Origin: JACOMS01 sp964352785
Lineage (GTDB): Bacteria; Pseudomonadota; Alphaproteobacteria; Caulobacterales; Maricaulaceae
Length of the DNA stretch: 64,000 nucleotides
Assembly (NCBI GenBank): GCA_964352785.1
Contig: CAYGTI010000008.1
Span: 80,454-144,453, forward strand
Reading direction: 5' to 3'
A program made the translations under genes and the position numbers. The notes under the pieces were generated by a model. The model was given only the letters and a program-made list of their open reading frames with translations. It had not been told where the DNA came from and did no database searches. Below are positions 1 to 9,106 of the stretch, piece after piece; the first letter of the stretch is position 1; each line of letters starts with the position of its first letter.

Positions 1-1429
1 CATCGGCGCCTTTGTAGATAATGTGCCGTAGATCGTTGAGACGACCGGGATTGGCCGGTTTTCCCGCTGCCATCCAGTCTTGGAAACTGCGCCCGCCTTT
101 CCAGGCGCGGGTGGTAAAGCCGAGAATTTCAGCTTTCACGCCGCAGCGCTCCAGCGTGCGCGCGAGGATATCAGCGCATACGGCCGCAACCATAATCGGG
201 CGTCCGCGCATAGAGCCGGAATTATCAATAAGAATTGTGACAATCGTATCGCGGAAGTCCGTCTCTTTTTCTTCTTTGAAGGTCAGCGCAGACATCGGGT
301 CTATGACGACACGCGTCAGGCGGGCGGTATCGAGCAGACCTTCCTCGAGATCAAATGTCCAGGCGCGCTGTTGCTGGGCGAGGAGTTTTCGTTGTAGGCG
401 GTTGGCAAGCCTGGCAATAACGGACGATAGTCCGGCCATATGGCCATCCAGATATCCGCGTAGACGGTCAAGCTCTTCGGTCTCGCAAAGCTCTTCGGCC
501 TTGATGACCTCGTCATGCGCGCCCGTGTAAACCGTGTATGGCTCCGGCATATTTGGCAGATGGGTTTGCTGCGGGTTGGGGTTAGGCGTTTGTTCGCTAT
601 CGTCGCTATCACCGTCTATGTTCTCGGCGTCGACCATATCTTGCGGGTCGGCATTTTCGTCTTCAATGGCGTCAGCGTCGGAGGCTTCGGTTTGCCCGGG
701 CTGCTCGTCGCGCGGCGTATCCGGGCTTTGATCGGGTTGCTGGTCCTCATTTTCGCGCGACTCGTCATCTGTGTCGGTATCTTCGTCGCTGTTTGAGGGG
801 CTATCCAGTAAATCCATATCACCTAAAAAACTGAGGACAGCTTTGGCAAAACCTTCTGTGTCAGACAGGTTTTCGGACAGCTCGCTTAAGGCCTTGCCGC
901 CTTTGCCGACCACATAATCCCGCCATGCGTTCATGATCCCGTCAGTACTTTGCGGCAGTTTGCGGCCCGAAAATATCTCGCGCGCCAAAAGGCCGACGGC
1001 CTCGGGCATAGAGGAGTTTTCCTGATCCAACGTATTTTTATCAAATCCCCGGCGGCGCGCCCGCGCGTCCAATGCCGCATGAAGGTTGTCTGATACCCCG
1101 GCCATATGACGCGCGCCAAGCGCCTCGACGCGGGCTTGCTCGAGGGCTTCGTAAATTTCCCGTCCTTCGCCGTGGGGTGGTTGATGACGCGTAAAGCTGT
1201 CTTTGTCGTGCAGAGCAATCCGCAGCGCTAAGGCATCGGCCTCGCCGCGCGCTTTCGCGATTTGTGGCAGCGTGGGCCGGGGCGGCAGTGCGGGCAGCAT
1301 CACTTGGTCGCGCACAATCCCAGCCACATCCCCGCCAAAGGACACTTCCAGTTCGGTCTCGCCGGACATGGCTTTAGTCGTATGACCGAGGGCGCGTTTG
1401 AAGGTATCGAGTGGCGTGGTGTTAGTCAA
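1..1429 (-). CDS. cobT: Aerobic cobaltochelatase subunit CobT (3' end outside window)
   Basis: CobT partners CobS (and CobN) in the ATP-dependent insertion of cobalt into hydrogenobyrinate a,c-diamide in aerobic cobalamin synthesis. The reading frame is open from about 1429 to the window edge, giving some 476 residues. The N-terminal block (FKRALGHTTKAM, then ELEVSFGGD) is typical of CobT. A long acidic linker rich in D, E, S and Q follows, then a VWA domain with the MIDAS motif DNSGS near residue 402. I chose a TTG start at 1429 because GGGGGAA lies just upstream and the family N-terminus begins there; no in-frame ATG fits. The gene follows cobS by 33 bases, so the two are probably cotranscribed. 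The C-terminus is not visible. Confidence 0.93.
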   Translation of the reverse strand, partial: MTNTTPLDTFKRALGHTTKAMSGETELEVSFGGDVAGIVRDQVMLPALPPRPTLPQIAKARGEADALALRIALHDKDSFTRHQPPHGEGREIYEALEQARVEALGARHMAGVSDNLHAALDARARRRGFDKNTLDQENSSMPEAVGLLAREIFSGRKLPQSTDGIMNAWRDYVVGKGGKALSELSENLSDTEGFAKAVLSFLGDMDLLDSPSNSDEDTDTDDESRENEDQQPDQSPDTPRDEQPGQTEASDADAIEDENADPQDMVDAENIDGDSDDSEQTPNPNPQQTHLPNMPEPYTVYTGAHDEVIKAEELCETEELDRLRGYLDGHMAGLSSVIARLANRLQRKLLAQQQRAWTFDLEEGLLDTARLTRVVIDPMSALTFKEEKETDFRDTIVTILIDNSGSMRGRPIMVAAVCADILARTLERCGVKAEILGFTTRAWKGGRSFQDWMAAGKPANPGRLNDLRHIIYKGAD

Positions 1430-1462
1430 TTTTAGTTCCCCCGCTGAGCGGTGGAGAAGACA

Positions 1463-2449
1463 CTACGCGACCAAGACGGTTGCGGCGCTTTCTGGCAGTT
1501 CCGTCCCAAACGCGCGTTGATAGAACTCAGCGATGATCGGCCGTTCTAGCTCGTCGCATTTATTCAGGAAGGTCAGCCTGAAGGCCTGACCGATATCGCC
1601 GCCAAAAATGCGGGCATTTTCGGCCCAGTTCATGACCGTACGCGGGCTCATGACCGTGGAAATTTCACCGTCAATAAAACTGTTTCGTGTCATATCGGCG
1701 ACGCGCACCATAGAGGCCAATGTCGCCCGGCCTTTTTCAGTATCAAAGGTCGGTGACTTCGCGAGTACAATCGCAGCCTCGTCATCATGCGGCAAGTAGT
1801 TGAGCTGCGTGACAATTGACCAGCGGTCCATTTGTCCTTGGTTTATCTGCTGTGTACCGTGGTAAAGCCCGGTGGTATCACCAAGGCCGACTGTATTGGT
1901 TGTCGCAAACAAGCGAAACGCGCTGTGGGGTTTAATCACTTTGTTTTGGTCCAGCAACGTCAAGCGGCCCTCGGCTTCGAGGATGCGCTGAATTACAAAC
2001 ATTACGTCCGGGCGGCCCGCATCATACTCATCAAAAGTGAGCGCGACCGGATTTTGCAGCGCCCACGGCAGCAGCCCTTCGCGAAATTCCGTGATTTGCT
2101 TACCGTCTTTAAGGACAATGGCGTCCTTACCGATCAGATCAATCCGGGAGACATGGCTGTCGAGGTTAATCCGTACCATCGGCCAGTTCAGGCGCGCAGC
2201 AATTTGTTCAATATGGGTGGATTTACCCGTCCCGTGATAACCCTGCACCATGACGCGGCGATTATAGGCAAAGCCCGCGCAGAGCGCCTGGGTGGTTTGA
2301 TCATCAAAAATATAGGCTTCGTCAATTTCTGGGACATGTTCTGAGCGCTGGCTAAATGCGGGGATGTCCATATCGAAATCAACGCCAAAGGTTTCGCGCG
2401 CCGAAACCGTGGTATCGGGTTGGAAAATTGGGAAGGGGTTGTCGCTCAT
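1463..2449 (-). CDS. cobS: Aerobic cobaltochelatase subunit CobS
   Basis: This is the AAA+ ATPase of the cobaltochelatase, forming the CobS-CobT chaperone ring that drives cobalt insertion by CobN in the cytoplasm. The 328-residue product has a Walker A motif GYHGTGKST at about 70-78 and a Walker B motif LTFDEYD at about 137-143. A sensor-like ATTNT motif lies downstream. Length matches the family. An upstream in-frame TTG at 2461 exists, but the ATG at 2449 has GGAG six bases ahead and gives the expected N-terminus MSDNPF. It lies between the J-protein gene and cobT on the same strand, an arrangement common in alphaproteobacteria. Confidence 0.95.
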   Translation of the reverse strand: MSDNPFPIFQPDTTVSARETFGVDFDMDIPAFSQRSEHVPEIDEAYIFDDQTTQALCAGFAYNRRVMVQGYHGTGKSTHIEQIAARLNWPMVRINLDSHVSRIDLIGKDAIVLKDGKQITEFREGLLPWALQNPVALTFDEYDAGRPDVMFVIQRILEAEGRLTLLDQNKVIKPHSAFRLFATTNTVGLGDTTGLYHGTQQINQGQMDRWSIVTQLNYLPHDDEAAIVLAKSPTFDTEKGRATLASMVRVADMTRNSFIDGEISTVMSPRTVMNWAENARIFGGDIGQAFRLTFLNKCDELERPIIAEFYQRAFGTELPESAATVLVA

Positions 2450-2524
2450 GGTTGGCTCCAAATAGGAATGGCTTTATGTCTCCAATAAGAGAGATGTGTT
2501 AGCCGGATATAATGATAAGTTTTA

Positions 2525-3139
2525 TTATCCCAATTCTGTCGTCTTGAGGATTTTGTAGGCTTTGACCACGCGCTGGAAGCTCTCTTCTGTGGTGCGGTCA
2601 CCTTTGTTGGCATCAGGGTGTAATTGCTTGACCAGCTGTGTATAGCGGCGGCGAACATCGGCTTTGTTGGCGGTCTCATCAAGGCCCATATCATTGAGCG
2701 CTTTGATTTGCATTTTCGTCAGGCGGCGACGCGGGGTTTCCGCGATATCATTGTCGCCGTCGCCAAAAATACCATAACCTTCGGACGTCGCGCTGGTTTG
2801 ACCCGCGCGGGTTTTTTTGCGGGCTTGGGCCCGCTCGCCCGTATTTTTGCGCACATCCCATGTCGGGCGGTGACCGTGGCGGGCTCCCGCTTGCCATTCA
2901 TGAATATCTTCGTCGGTCATTCCGGAGAAGAAATTCCAGTTTTTATTATATTCCCGCGCATGGGCTTGGCAGAAATTATAATATTCGCGCAGGCGATCCG
3001 GGCTCTTGGGCGCTTTGCAGCCCCCCATGGAGACGCAGCCCGCCCAGTCGCACTCTTCTTCGTCCGGGTTGAGCTTTTTCTTACCCTTGTTGACGCGAAT
3101 ATCGATGCCCTTGGGCTTGTAACTAAAATTATCTGTCAT
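2525..3139 (-). CDS. J-domain (DnaJ-like) protein upstream of cobST
   Basis: The 204-residue protein carries a J domain at its C-terminus, with the diagnostic HPD motif at about 174-176 (QLHPDANKG). The N-terminal half is conserved in alphaproteobacterial homologues and has a cysteine-bearing stretch (CDWAGCVSMGGC, then C near residue 58) that could bind metal; that is inference. J proteins recruit and stimulate DnaK-type chaperones. Its place upstream of cobS and cobT on the same strand suggests cotranscription and perhaps help with cobaltochelatase assembly. It is divergent from bolA, with 47 bases between the start codons. Confidence 0.88.
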   Translation of the reverse strand: MTDNFSYKPKGIDIRVNKGKKKLNPDEEECDWAGCVSMGGCKAPKSPDRLREYYNFCQAHAREYNKNWNFFSGMTDEDIHEWQAGARHGHRPTWDVRKNTGERAQARKKTRAGQTSATSEGYGIFGDGDNDIAETPRRRLTKMQIKALNDMGLDETANKADVRRRYTQLVKQLHPDANKGDRTTEESFQRVVKAYKILKTTELG

Positions 3140-3186
3140 ATGTCTAAATGTAGGAACTTAATCTGTGAGGAAAAGGACGCGCTAAG

Positions 3187-3477
3187 ATGGGCAAAATCGG
3201 GTTGGCAATCAAGGAAAAACTGACAGAAAAGTTTAATCCGTCGCACCTTGAGGTCATTGATGAGAGCCATAAGCATGCCGGACACGCTGGCGCGCGGGCT
3301 CATGCTGACGAGCACGGTTCAAAACCGGGCTCCGGTGAGAGCCATTTTCATGTCGTTATAAAAGCCGCCGCGTTTGAAGGTTTGAGCCGATTGGCCAAGC
3401 ACCGCGCGGTGTTGGACACTCTAGAAGACGAGATGAAACTGATCCATGCCTTTAGCTTGGAGGCGTCTGCGCTGTAA
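3187..3477 (+). CDS. bolA: BolA family protein
   Basis: A 96-residue BolA-family protein. BolA proteins are small class II KH-like proteins that pair with monothiol glutaredoxins and affect iron-sulfur handling and morphology. Visible family features are the N-terminal helix (IKEKLTEKFNPSHLEVIDES), an H-rich loop (HKHAGHAG), and the core GESHFHVVI with the conserved histidine, followed by a short helix ending in HAFSLEA. Its length is usual for the family. AAGGA lies ahead of the ATG. The bolA/J-protein divergent pair next to cobST is a recurring alphaproteobacterial neighbourhood. No glutaredoxin gene is adjacent here. Confidence 0.93.
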   Translation: MGKIGLAIKEKLTEKFNPSHLEVIDESHKHAGHAGARAHADEHGSKPGSGESHFHVVIKAAAFEGLSRLAKHRAVLDTLEDEMKLIHAFSLEASAL

Positions 3478-3606
3478 AACAGCTAACGCCATACTATTTC
3501 TACGCAATATAAACTTGTCATGCCTTCATCACAGGGCTTGCATTTTTGGGCTCCGGCGGTCATATCCCCGCCATCTGATTTCTCTTATATTCATAGGATT
3601 TTCGCC

Positions 3607-5265
3607 ATGGCGCGCCAATTTTGTTACCATATGCAGGGCTTGACCAAAAAGTTCGGCAACAAGACTATTCTTGATAATGTCCATTTGTCTTTTTATCCGG
3701 ACGCCAAAATTGGCGTTGTCGGTGTCAATGGCTCGGGTAAATCCACACTGCTTAAAATTATGGCGGGGCTCGATAGCGAAGTCACGGGCGAGCATTGGGC
3801 CGCTGAAGGCGTTAAGGTGGGATATCTTGCGCAGGAGCCGCGCCTCGACGAAACCAAAGATGTTTGGGGAAATGTGATCTCTGGTTGCGAGGACAAGCAG
3901 ATTTTTGACCAATACAATGCGGTCGCCATGGAAATGGCTGAAAACTATACAGACGAGATAATGGAAAAAATGACCGCGCTGCAAGAGCAGGTCGATGCGC
4001 GTGATGCGTGGGATATAGATAGCAAGATTGAAATGGCGATGCAGGCGCTACGCTGCCCGCCCAAAGACTGGCCTGTCAACACGCTGTCCGGCGGTGAAGC
4101 TCGCCGCGTCGCGCTGTGCCAGATGTTGCTATCCAAGCCAGATTTAATGCTTATGGATGAGCCGACCAACCATTTGGACGCCGAGACAGTGGCATGGCTT
4201 GAGAATTACCTGATCAATTATAAAGGTGCGATCATTCTGATTACCCACGATCGTTACTTCCTCGATAACATTACAAGCTGGACGCTAGAGCTCGACCGCG
4301 GTCGCGGTCATCCCCACGAAGGTAATTACTCCTCTTGGCTCGAAGCCAAAGGCAAGCGCATGGATCAGGAAGGCCGCGAAGGCGATTCCAAGACAAAGGC
4401 GCTCAAGCGTGAGTTGGAATGGATCCGCTCTAATCCGAAAGCCCGCCAAGCCAAATCCAAAGCCCGTATCAGCGCCTATGATAAACTACGCGATGAGGCC
4501 GAGAACGAAGTGGTTGGCGTGGCCGATATTCGCATCCCAATGGGTGACCGTCTTGGCAATGTGGTCGTCGAGGCTCAGAATATATCCAAAGGGTTTGGTG
4601 ATAAGCTGCTGATCAAAGATCTGTCTTTCCGCTTGCCGCGCGGCGGTATTGTTGGCGTAATCGGCCCCAACGGGGCAGGTAAAACCACGCTGTTTAAAAT
4701 GATCACTGGTAAAGAAGAACCCGATGAAGGCGATTTTAAAGTCGGCGAAACCGTCAAAGTCGGCTATGTCGACCAAATGCGAGACAATCTCGACCCCTCC
4801 AAAAATGTCTGGGAAGCGGTCTCTGACGGTCTTGATATTATTACTATGGGTAAACGCGAAGTTCCCAGCCGGGCTTATGTTGGCGCTTTTAATTTTAAGG
4901 GTACAGATCAGCAGAAAAATGTCGGGCAACTCTCTGGCGGTGAGCGCAACCGCGTAAACCTCGCCAAGATGCTCTCCAAGCCGTCTAACTTGCTTTTGCT
5001 CGATGAGCCGACAAATGATTTGGACCGTGAAACACTCGCTTCGCTGGAAGTCGCGCTCGAGAAATTTCCGGGCTGCGCCGTGGTGATTTCCCACGACAGG
5101 TTTTTCCTTGACCGTTTGGCAACGCATATTTTGGCGTTTGAGGGCGATAGTCATGTGGAGTGGTTTGAGGGCAACTTCGCGGATTATATCGAAGATAAAA
5201 AACGCCGCCTTGGCCCGGACGCTGACATGCCCAAAAAGCTGAAATTCGTAAAGTTTGAACGGTAA
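3607..5265 (+). CDS. ettA: Energy-dependent translational throttle protein EttA (ABC-F)
   Basis: An ABC-F ATPase that binds the ribosomal E site and gates elongation according to ATP/ADP ratio. The 552-residue protein has two ABC domains: Walker A GVNGSGKST at about 39-47, signature LSGGEARR, Walker B LMLMDEPTNHLD; then GPNGAGKTT, LSGGERNR and LLLDEPTNDLD. Between them is the lysine/arginine-rich linker typical of EttA. There are no transmembrane segments. The open frame extends upstream to 3520, but the ATG at 3607 gives the canonical N-terminus (MARQFCYHMQGLTKKFG) and has AGGA upstream. Confidence 0.95.
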   Translation: MARQFCYHMQGLTKKFGNKTILDNVHLSFYPDAKIGVVGVNGSGKSTLLKIMAGLDSEVTGEHWAAEGVKVGYLAQEPRLDETKDVWGNVISGCEDKQIFDQYNAVAMEMAENYTDEIMEKMTALQEQVDARDAWDIDSKIEMAMQALRCPPKDWPVNTLSGGEARRVALCQMLLSKPDLMLMDEPTNHLDAETVAWLENYLINYKGAIILITHDRYFLDNITSWTLELDRGRGHPHEGNYSSWLEAKGKRMDQEGREGDSKTKALKRELEWIRSNPKARQAKSKARISAYDKLRDEAENEVVGVADIRIPMGDRLGNVVVEAQNISKGFGDKLLIKDLSFRLPRGGIVGVIGPNGAGKTTLFKMITGKEEPDEGDFKVGETVKVGYVDQMRDNLDPSKNVWEAVSDGLDIITMGKREVPSRAYVGAFNFKGTDQQKNVGQLSGGERNRVNLAKMLSKPSNLLLLDEPTNDLDRETLASLEVALEKFPGCAVVISHDRFFLDRLATHILAFEGDSHVEWFEGNFADYIEDKKRRLGPDADMPKKLKFVKFER

Positions 5266-5405
5266 GATCGCCGCGCGCTGTGTTTGACATTACAAGGCGC
5301 GGAGCCTATAGCCCGCGCCAACACAGGGAGCTGCATCGTGCATGTTCCTTATTTATATAAACGTATTTTCCCTGTGATACATGTGGGTCAATATAGAAAG
5401 ACCCG
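5266..5405. other. Intergenic leader with inverted repeats before the helicase
   Basis: This 140-base gap holds a GC-rich hairpin (GGCGCGG at 5296-5302 with CCGCGCC at 5313-5319) that lacks a T-tract, so it is not a clear terminator. A second inverted repeat (CACAGGGA at 5322-5329 with TCCCTGTG at 5369-5376) encloses AT-rich DNA. The second may lie in the helicase mRNA leader. Long structured leaders are known for cold-inducible RNA helicase genes, but the link here is inference. Confidence 0.35.
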
Positions 5406-6902
5406 ATGACAACATTTTCAGACTTAAACCTCGCTGAGCCGTTGGCCCAAGCGCTCAACGCGCAGGGTTATACCGAACCCACACCCATTCAAGCCCAGGC
5501 TATTCCGTTAGTCCGGCAAGGCAAAGACGTGATGGGTATCGCCCAGACGGGCACAGGCAAGACGGCGGCTTTCGCGCTGCCGATCTTGGATCATATTATC
5601 CGCAAAGACATAGATGCGCCCAAGCGTGGAACGCGGGTTTTAGTGCTCGCACCGACGCGCGAGTTGGCCTCGCAAATTGCAGTCTCGTTTCGGGATTACG
5701 GCCAAGCCATTGAAGGCTTGAAAGTCCAAGCAATTTACGGCGGGGTTAAAGCGCAAAAGCAAATTCAGCGCTGCGTGGGCGGTAATGACGTCTTGGTCGC
5801 AACGCCGGGACGGCTGCTGGATTTAGTTGGTCAAAAGGCTTTGCGGTTGTCGGATGTTGAAATCCTCGTGCTTGATGAAGCCGACCAGATGATGGATATG
5901 GGCTTTATTCATGCGCTGAGGAAAATCATACCGCTTGTGCCCAAAGACCGCCAGACTTTGTTTTTTTCAGCCACCATGTCACCGGCGATCACTAAACTTG
6001 CAAAGCAGTTTTTAACAGACCCATCCCGCATTTCTGTCGCTCCCGCCAACACAACGGCGGAACGGGTAGAGCAGCGCTTGACCTTTGTAAATCAAAAAGA
6101 AAAACAGGCACTTTTAACGCTGGCGCTAGCGGATCCTGATGTTGACCGCGCGCTTGTGTTTACACGCACGAAACACGGCGCTGACCGAGTTGTTAAAAAG
6201 CTGGCTGCGGCAGGCATCGAAGCTCTCGCGATCCACGGAAATAAAAGCCAGAACCAACGCCAGCGGGCCCTAGAGGCGTTTAAATCTGGGGCCATACGTT
6301 TCCTGATTGCCACAGACGTCGCCGCGCGCGGCATTGATATTGAAGGTATCAGTCATGTGATTAATTTTGAAATCCCCAATGTAGCCGAGCAATATGTTCA
6401 CCGTATTGGCCGCACAGCGCGGGCCGGGCGTTCGGGGTTGGCGATTGCCTACGTGGCTGAAGACGAGCGGCCGTATTTAAAAGATATTCAAAAACTGCTC
6501 AAAATGACTATACCCGTCCACCCATTGCCTGAGAATTTCAATGCCGAAGTTGCGCGTGTAGCACGCTTAAAGCCTGCGCCGCGTCCGGTAAATCCAGAAA
6601 ATACCGGTGGCGGTAAAAAGAAAAAAGCCCGTCCGGGTAAATGGGCGCGTGATAAAAAAGCTGCCCCAAAGAAAGAGTGGCAACCGGATTTAAAGCAGGC
6701 GGTGATACCTCAATCCTCAGAAGAGGCCGCAGACAAACCTCGCCGAAATACAGATAATGGTCCGCGCGGTGCACGCCCTCCGAAAAATAAATCCGGTGAT
6801 CAGCCTTCAAGCGCTAATGCTCGTTTCAAGCGTAAACCAAAACCCGGCAGACCCAGCGGCGGACGCCCGTCTGGCGGTTCTGGACGCGGCCACCGCGGTT
6901 GA
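5406..6902 (+). CDS. rhlE: DEAD-box ATP-dependent RNA helicase, RhlE-like
   Basis: A 498-residue cytoplasmic RNA helicase that unwinds short duplexes during ribosome assembly or RNA decay. It has the Q motif (GYTEPTPIQ), motif I AQTGTGKT, motif II DEAD at 157-160, motif III SAT and motif VI HRIGRTARAG. The core ends near residue 375. The C-terminal tail is basic and low in complexity, rich in K, R, P and G, and ends in GGRPSGGSGRGHRG, a typical RNA-binding extension. The conserved core fits RhlE best; exact subfamily assignment is less certain. It is a single gene on its strand, with 159 bases before the next gene. Confidence 0.9.
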   Translation: MTTFSDLNLAEPLAQALNAQGYTEPTPIQAQAIPLVRQGKDVMGIAQTGTGKTAAFALPILDHIIRKDIDAPKRGTRVLVLAPTRELASQIAVSFRDYGQAIEGLKVQAIYGGVKAQKQIQRCVGGNDVLVATPGRLLDLVGQKALRLSDVEILVLDEADQMMDMGFIHALRKIIPLVPKDRQTLFFSATMSPAITKLAKQFLTDPSRISVAPANTTAERVEQRLTFVNQKEKQALLTLALADPDVDRALVFTRTKHGADRVVKKLAAAGIEALAIHGNKSQNQRQRALEAFKSGAIRFLIATDVAARGIDIEGISHVINFEIPNVAEQYVHRIGRTARAGRSGLAIAYVAEDERPYLKDIQKLLKMTIPVHPLPENFNAEVARVARLKPAPRPVNPENTGGGKKKKARPGKWARDKKAAPKKEWQPDLKQAVIPQSSEEAADKPRRNTDNGPRGARPPKNKSGDQPSSANARFKRKPKPGRPSGGRPSGGSGRGHRG

Positions 6903-6960
6903 TCTTACACAGCCTTATTCTTGAGCGCAGTATGCAAACGGTTGACCGGGTGGCGTAAAC

Positions 6961-6975
6961 TTAATGCCCCGTTAA
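6961..6975. promoter_or_regulatory. CtrA-type box TTAA-N7-TTAA
   Basis: TTAA at 6961-6964, seven bases, then TTAA at 6972-6975 followed by C, a perfect match to the full CtrA recognition site known from Caulobacter. It lies about 86 bases upstream of the diheme peroxidase gene. The presence of gcrA in this window makes a CtrA/GcrA cell-cycle circuit plausible; binding itself is inference. Confidence 0.6.
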
Positions 6976-7061
6976 CCCTATAGTAAGGCGAATCCCTGCA
7001 CCAACACTCACAGACAATTGAACAGCCTAGCCGCTTATGGGGCTTGGCGGTGTGAGGGTAT

Positions 7062-8543
7062 ATGAGGTTAGCGGGCTTATTTTTGAGCGGATCATGTCTC
7101 GTACTTGCGGCGTGCGGCGGAGGGGGAAGTAATTCTGGGAGTCTACCCGTTTCGCCGAATAACCCGCCGATTGTCGCGAGTGCAAACCCAGATCAAGTGG
7201 GCCAAGTCGGATTTGCATTTAGCTATGATGCTTTACAGAGCGGCGCAACATTTTCCGATCCAGATGGGCAAGCTTTAACAACGAGTGTTAGTATCGTGCC
7301 TGAAAATGGGGGGCTGTCAGTCAGCAGCGGCGTAATTTCAGGAACGCCTACTCAAACAGGTGATTTTACCGTCACTGCAACGGCCAGTGACGGCGCTGAT
7401 GGGATAACGGATACATTCGTAATCAGCGTCACGGCGGATCAGGCGGCTGTGTTGGCAAAGTACCCGGGCGCGATCGACCTTAACGTTCTTGCAAATTATG
7501 CGGCGCCGAGTGTGCCGAATTATATCCGGCCTGCCAATACGGTCTTAAATCCCGTCACCGACAAAGGGGCGACTTTGGGCCGCGCTATATTCTATGATCA
7601 AGCCTTATCTGTGACCGGATTTGTCGCCTGCTCCACGTGCCATGAGCAAGCAAATGCATTCAGCGAAGGTGATGATACGCCAACCAGCCAAGGCATATTT
7701 GGAGAATTTACCGGGCGTAGTTCAACCCGTCTTGTTAATACGCTCTACGGCGAAGAGGAGCGCTTCTTTTGGGACGAGCGGGCTGAAAATATGGAGGATC
7801 AAGTTACCAAGCCCTTCAAAGACCATAATGAGCACGGGTTTAGCGGCGAAGGCGGGCGGCCTGATTTTGATGATATGATCGCAATCATGCAAGCAGATGC
7901 GTCTTATCCCGAGCTTTTCCGTTTCGTTTTTTTAGACGAGACGATTACCGAAGAACGTATTCAGTCCGCTTTGGCGCAATTTGTTCACTCCATTGTGTCG
8001 TTTGATTCAAAATATGATGCAGGCCGCGCTCAGGTTAATAATGATAATGATCCGTTTCCAAATTTCACAGCCGCTGAGAATGCGGGCAAAGCCCTGTTTT
8101 TGCGTCCCCCCGGCGGCAATAATGGCGGTGCAGGCTGTGCGGCTTGTCATCAACCGCCAGAGTTTGCCATACGGACAAATATGGGCACGAACGGGGTGGT
8201 CGGCGTTGCGTTGGAGCCGGGTGAATTTGACTTTACCAATACGCGCTCGCCGTCTCTGCGTGATGTTTTAAACGCGGCGGGGACGCGGCATTCCCGGCAT
8301 ATGCATGATGGGTCGTTGATAACTTTGCGGGACGTTATAAATCATTATGATAATATCGTTGTGCCTGCGGGCGAGCCTGAGCGCACAGAATTTTTAAACA
8401 CAATTGATAACCGATTAGTCGATGTGGCAACGCCGCGTGTTCTTAATTTAAACGAAACAGAAAAAGATCAACTCATCGCATTTTTACAAACACTTACGGG
8501 GACTAACATTTACACAGATGAAAAATGGAGTAATCCGAATTAG
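7062..8543 (+). CDS. Diheme cytochrome c peroxidase-like lipoprotein with Ig-like domain
   Basis: A 493-residue lipoprotein: the signal peptide ends in a lipobox (LVLAAC, cysteine about residue 17) followed by glycines. Residues about 33-125 resemble a putative Ig/cadherin-type fold (NPPIVASANPDQ, GVISGTPTQTGDFTVTATASDG). The rest resembles the MauG/cytochrome c peroxidase family, with heme-binding CSTCH at about residue 190 and CAACH at about 359. The conserved heme and substrate environments suggest a periplasmic, membrane-anchored peroxidase or related oxidase; the substrate is unknown. GAGGG stands before the ATG. It sits behind a CtrA-like box and ends at a strong terminator. Confidence 0.88.
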   Translation: MRLAGLFLSGSCLVLAACGGGGSNSGSLPVSPNNPPIVASANPDQVGQVGFAFSYDALQSGATFSDPDGQALTTSVSIVPENGGLSVSSGVISGTPTQTGDFTVTATASDGADGITDTFVISVTADQAAVLAKYPGAIDLNVLANYAAPSVPNYIRPANTVLNPVTDKGATLGRAIFYDQALSVTGFVACSTCHEQANAFSEGDDTPTSQGIFGEFTGRSSTRLVNTLYGEEERFFWDERAENMEDQVTKPFKDHNEHGFSGEGGRPDFDDMIAIMQADASYPELFRFVFLDETITEERIQSALAQFVHSIVSFDSKYDAGRAQVNNDNDPFPNFTAAENAGKALFLRPPGGNNGGAGCAACHQPPEFAIRTNMGTNGVVGVALEPGEFDFTNTRSPSLRDVLNAAGTRHSRHMHDGSLITLRDVINHYDNIVVPAGEPERTEFLNTIDNRLVDVATPRVLNLNETEKDQLIAFLQTLTGTNIYTDEKWSNPN

Positions 8544-8580
8544 CGTAAACGACGCTATCATGATGTGGCTTGGATAGTAA

Positions 8581-8609
8581 AAAACCCCGCATGTTACTTG
8601 CGGGGTTTT
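8581..8609. terminator. Rho-independent, probably bidirectional terminator
   Basis: A perfect 10-base stem (AAAACCCCGC at 8581-8590 with GCGGGGTTTT at 8600-8609) with a nine-base loop, A-tract on one side and T-tract on the other. It lies between the convergent peroxidase gene and the small membrane-protein gene and can serve both. Confidence 0.9.
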
Positions 8610-8633
8610 CTGTTTTTATGTCGTCTGCGGAAT

Positions 8634-8966
8634 TTAAGTCGCAGATGCAGCGTTTGACTTTGTGATACGCTCAACTAGCGTGCGCACAATAGCCATGACA
8701 GACGCGGCGCCGAATACAGCTCCGAGACTACCAAGAATCAGTGTTAAATGCTCTCCGATGCCCTCGATCCCTCCGAGTGCGCCTGAGCCGCCAGTCATTA
8801 GAAAAATCGCCGCGATGATAACGCCACGCCGATGTTCATGATCTAAGAACCAGCCACTGGCTAATCCGAGCACCGCCAAAATGGTGCCATCAAAGCCTGT
8901 GTTAACAAAGGCCAATAAGATTGCCGCAATGACAGTTATGAGCCAAATGATTTTTGCAATAGACAT
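8634..8966 (-). CDS. Small membrane protein of unknown function
   Basis: A 110-residue hydrophobic protein with about four predicted membrane segments (IIWLITVIAAILLAFV; ILAVLGLASGWFL; GVIIAAIFLMTGG; LTLILGSLGAVFGAASVMAIV). A short charged loop, DHEHRRG, separates the second and third segments. The tail is polar (RTLVERITKSNAASAT). I do not recognise the family. It is monocistronic, convergent with the peroxidase gene, and starts 197 bases from the divergent methionine operon. The evidence for coding is an uninterrupted frame, hydrophobic periodicity and placement against a terminator. Confidence 0.7.
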   Translation of the reverse strand: MSIAKIIWLITVIAAILLAFVNTGFDGTILAVLGLASGWFLDHEHRRGVIIAAIFLMTGGSGALGGIEGIGEHLTLILGSLGAVFGAASVMAIVRTLVERITKSNAASAT

Positions 8967-9106
8967 AGGTTTCTCCCCAAATGTTTACGTCTGCGCGGTT
9001 TATTTTTATGCGTCAGAACGTCGCGACATTAACAAATCTTAACACATAGTCAAGCTCTGTTGGCGGCTAAGCAAGATAGGGAATACGGTTCATATTTCTC
9101 TATTTA

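Noticed and set aside
4486..5154. 222-codon frame opposite ettA
   Set aside because: Antisense to a conserved ABC-F protein.
9029..9043. TTAA-caaatc-TTAA, resembling a CtrA box upstream of the methionine operon
   Set aside because: The spacer is six bases, not seven, so it does not match the required spacing.
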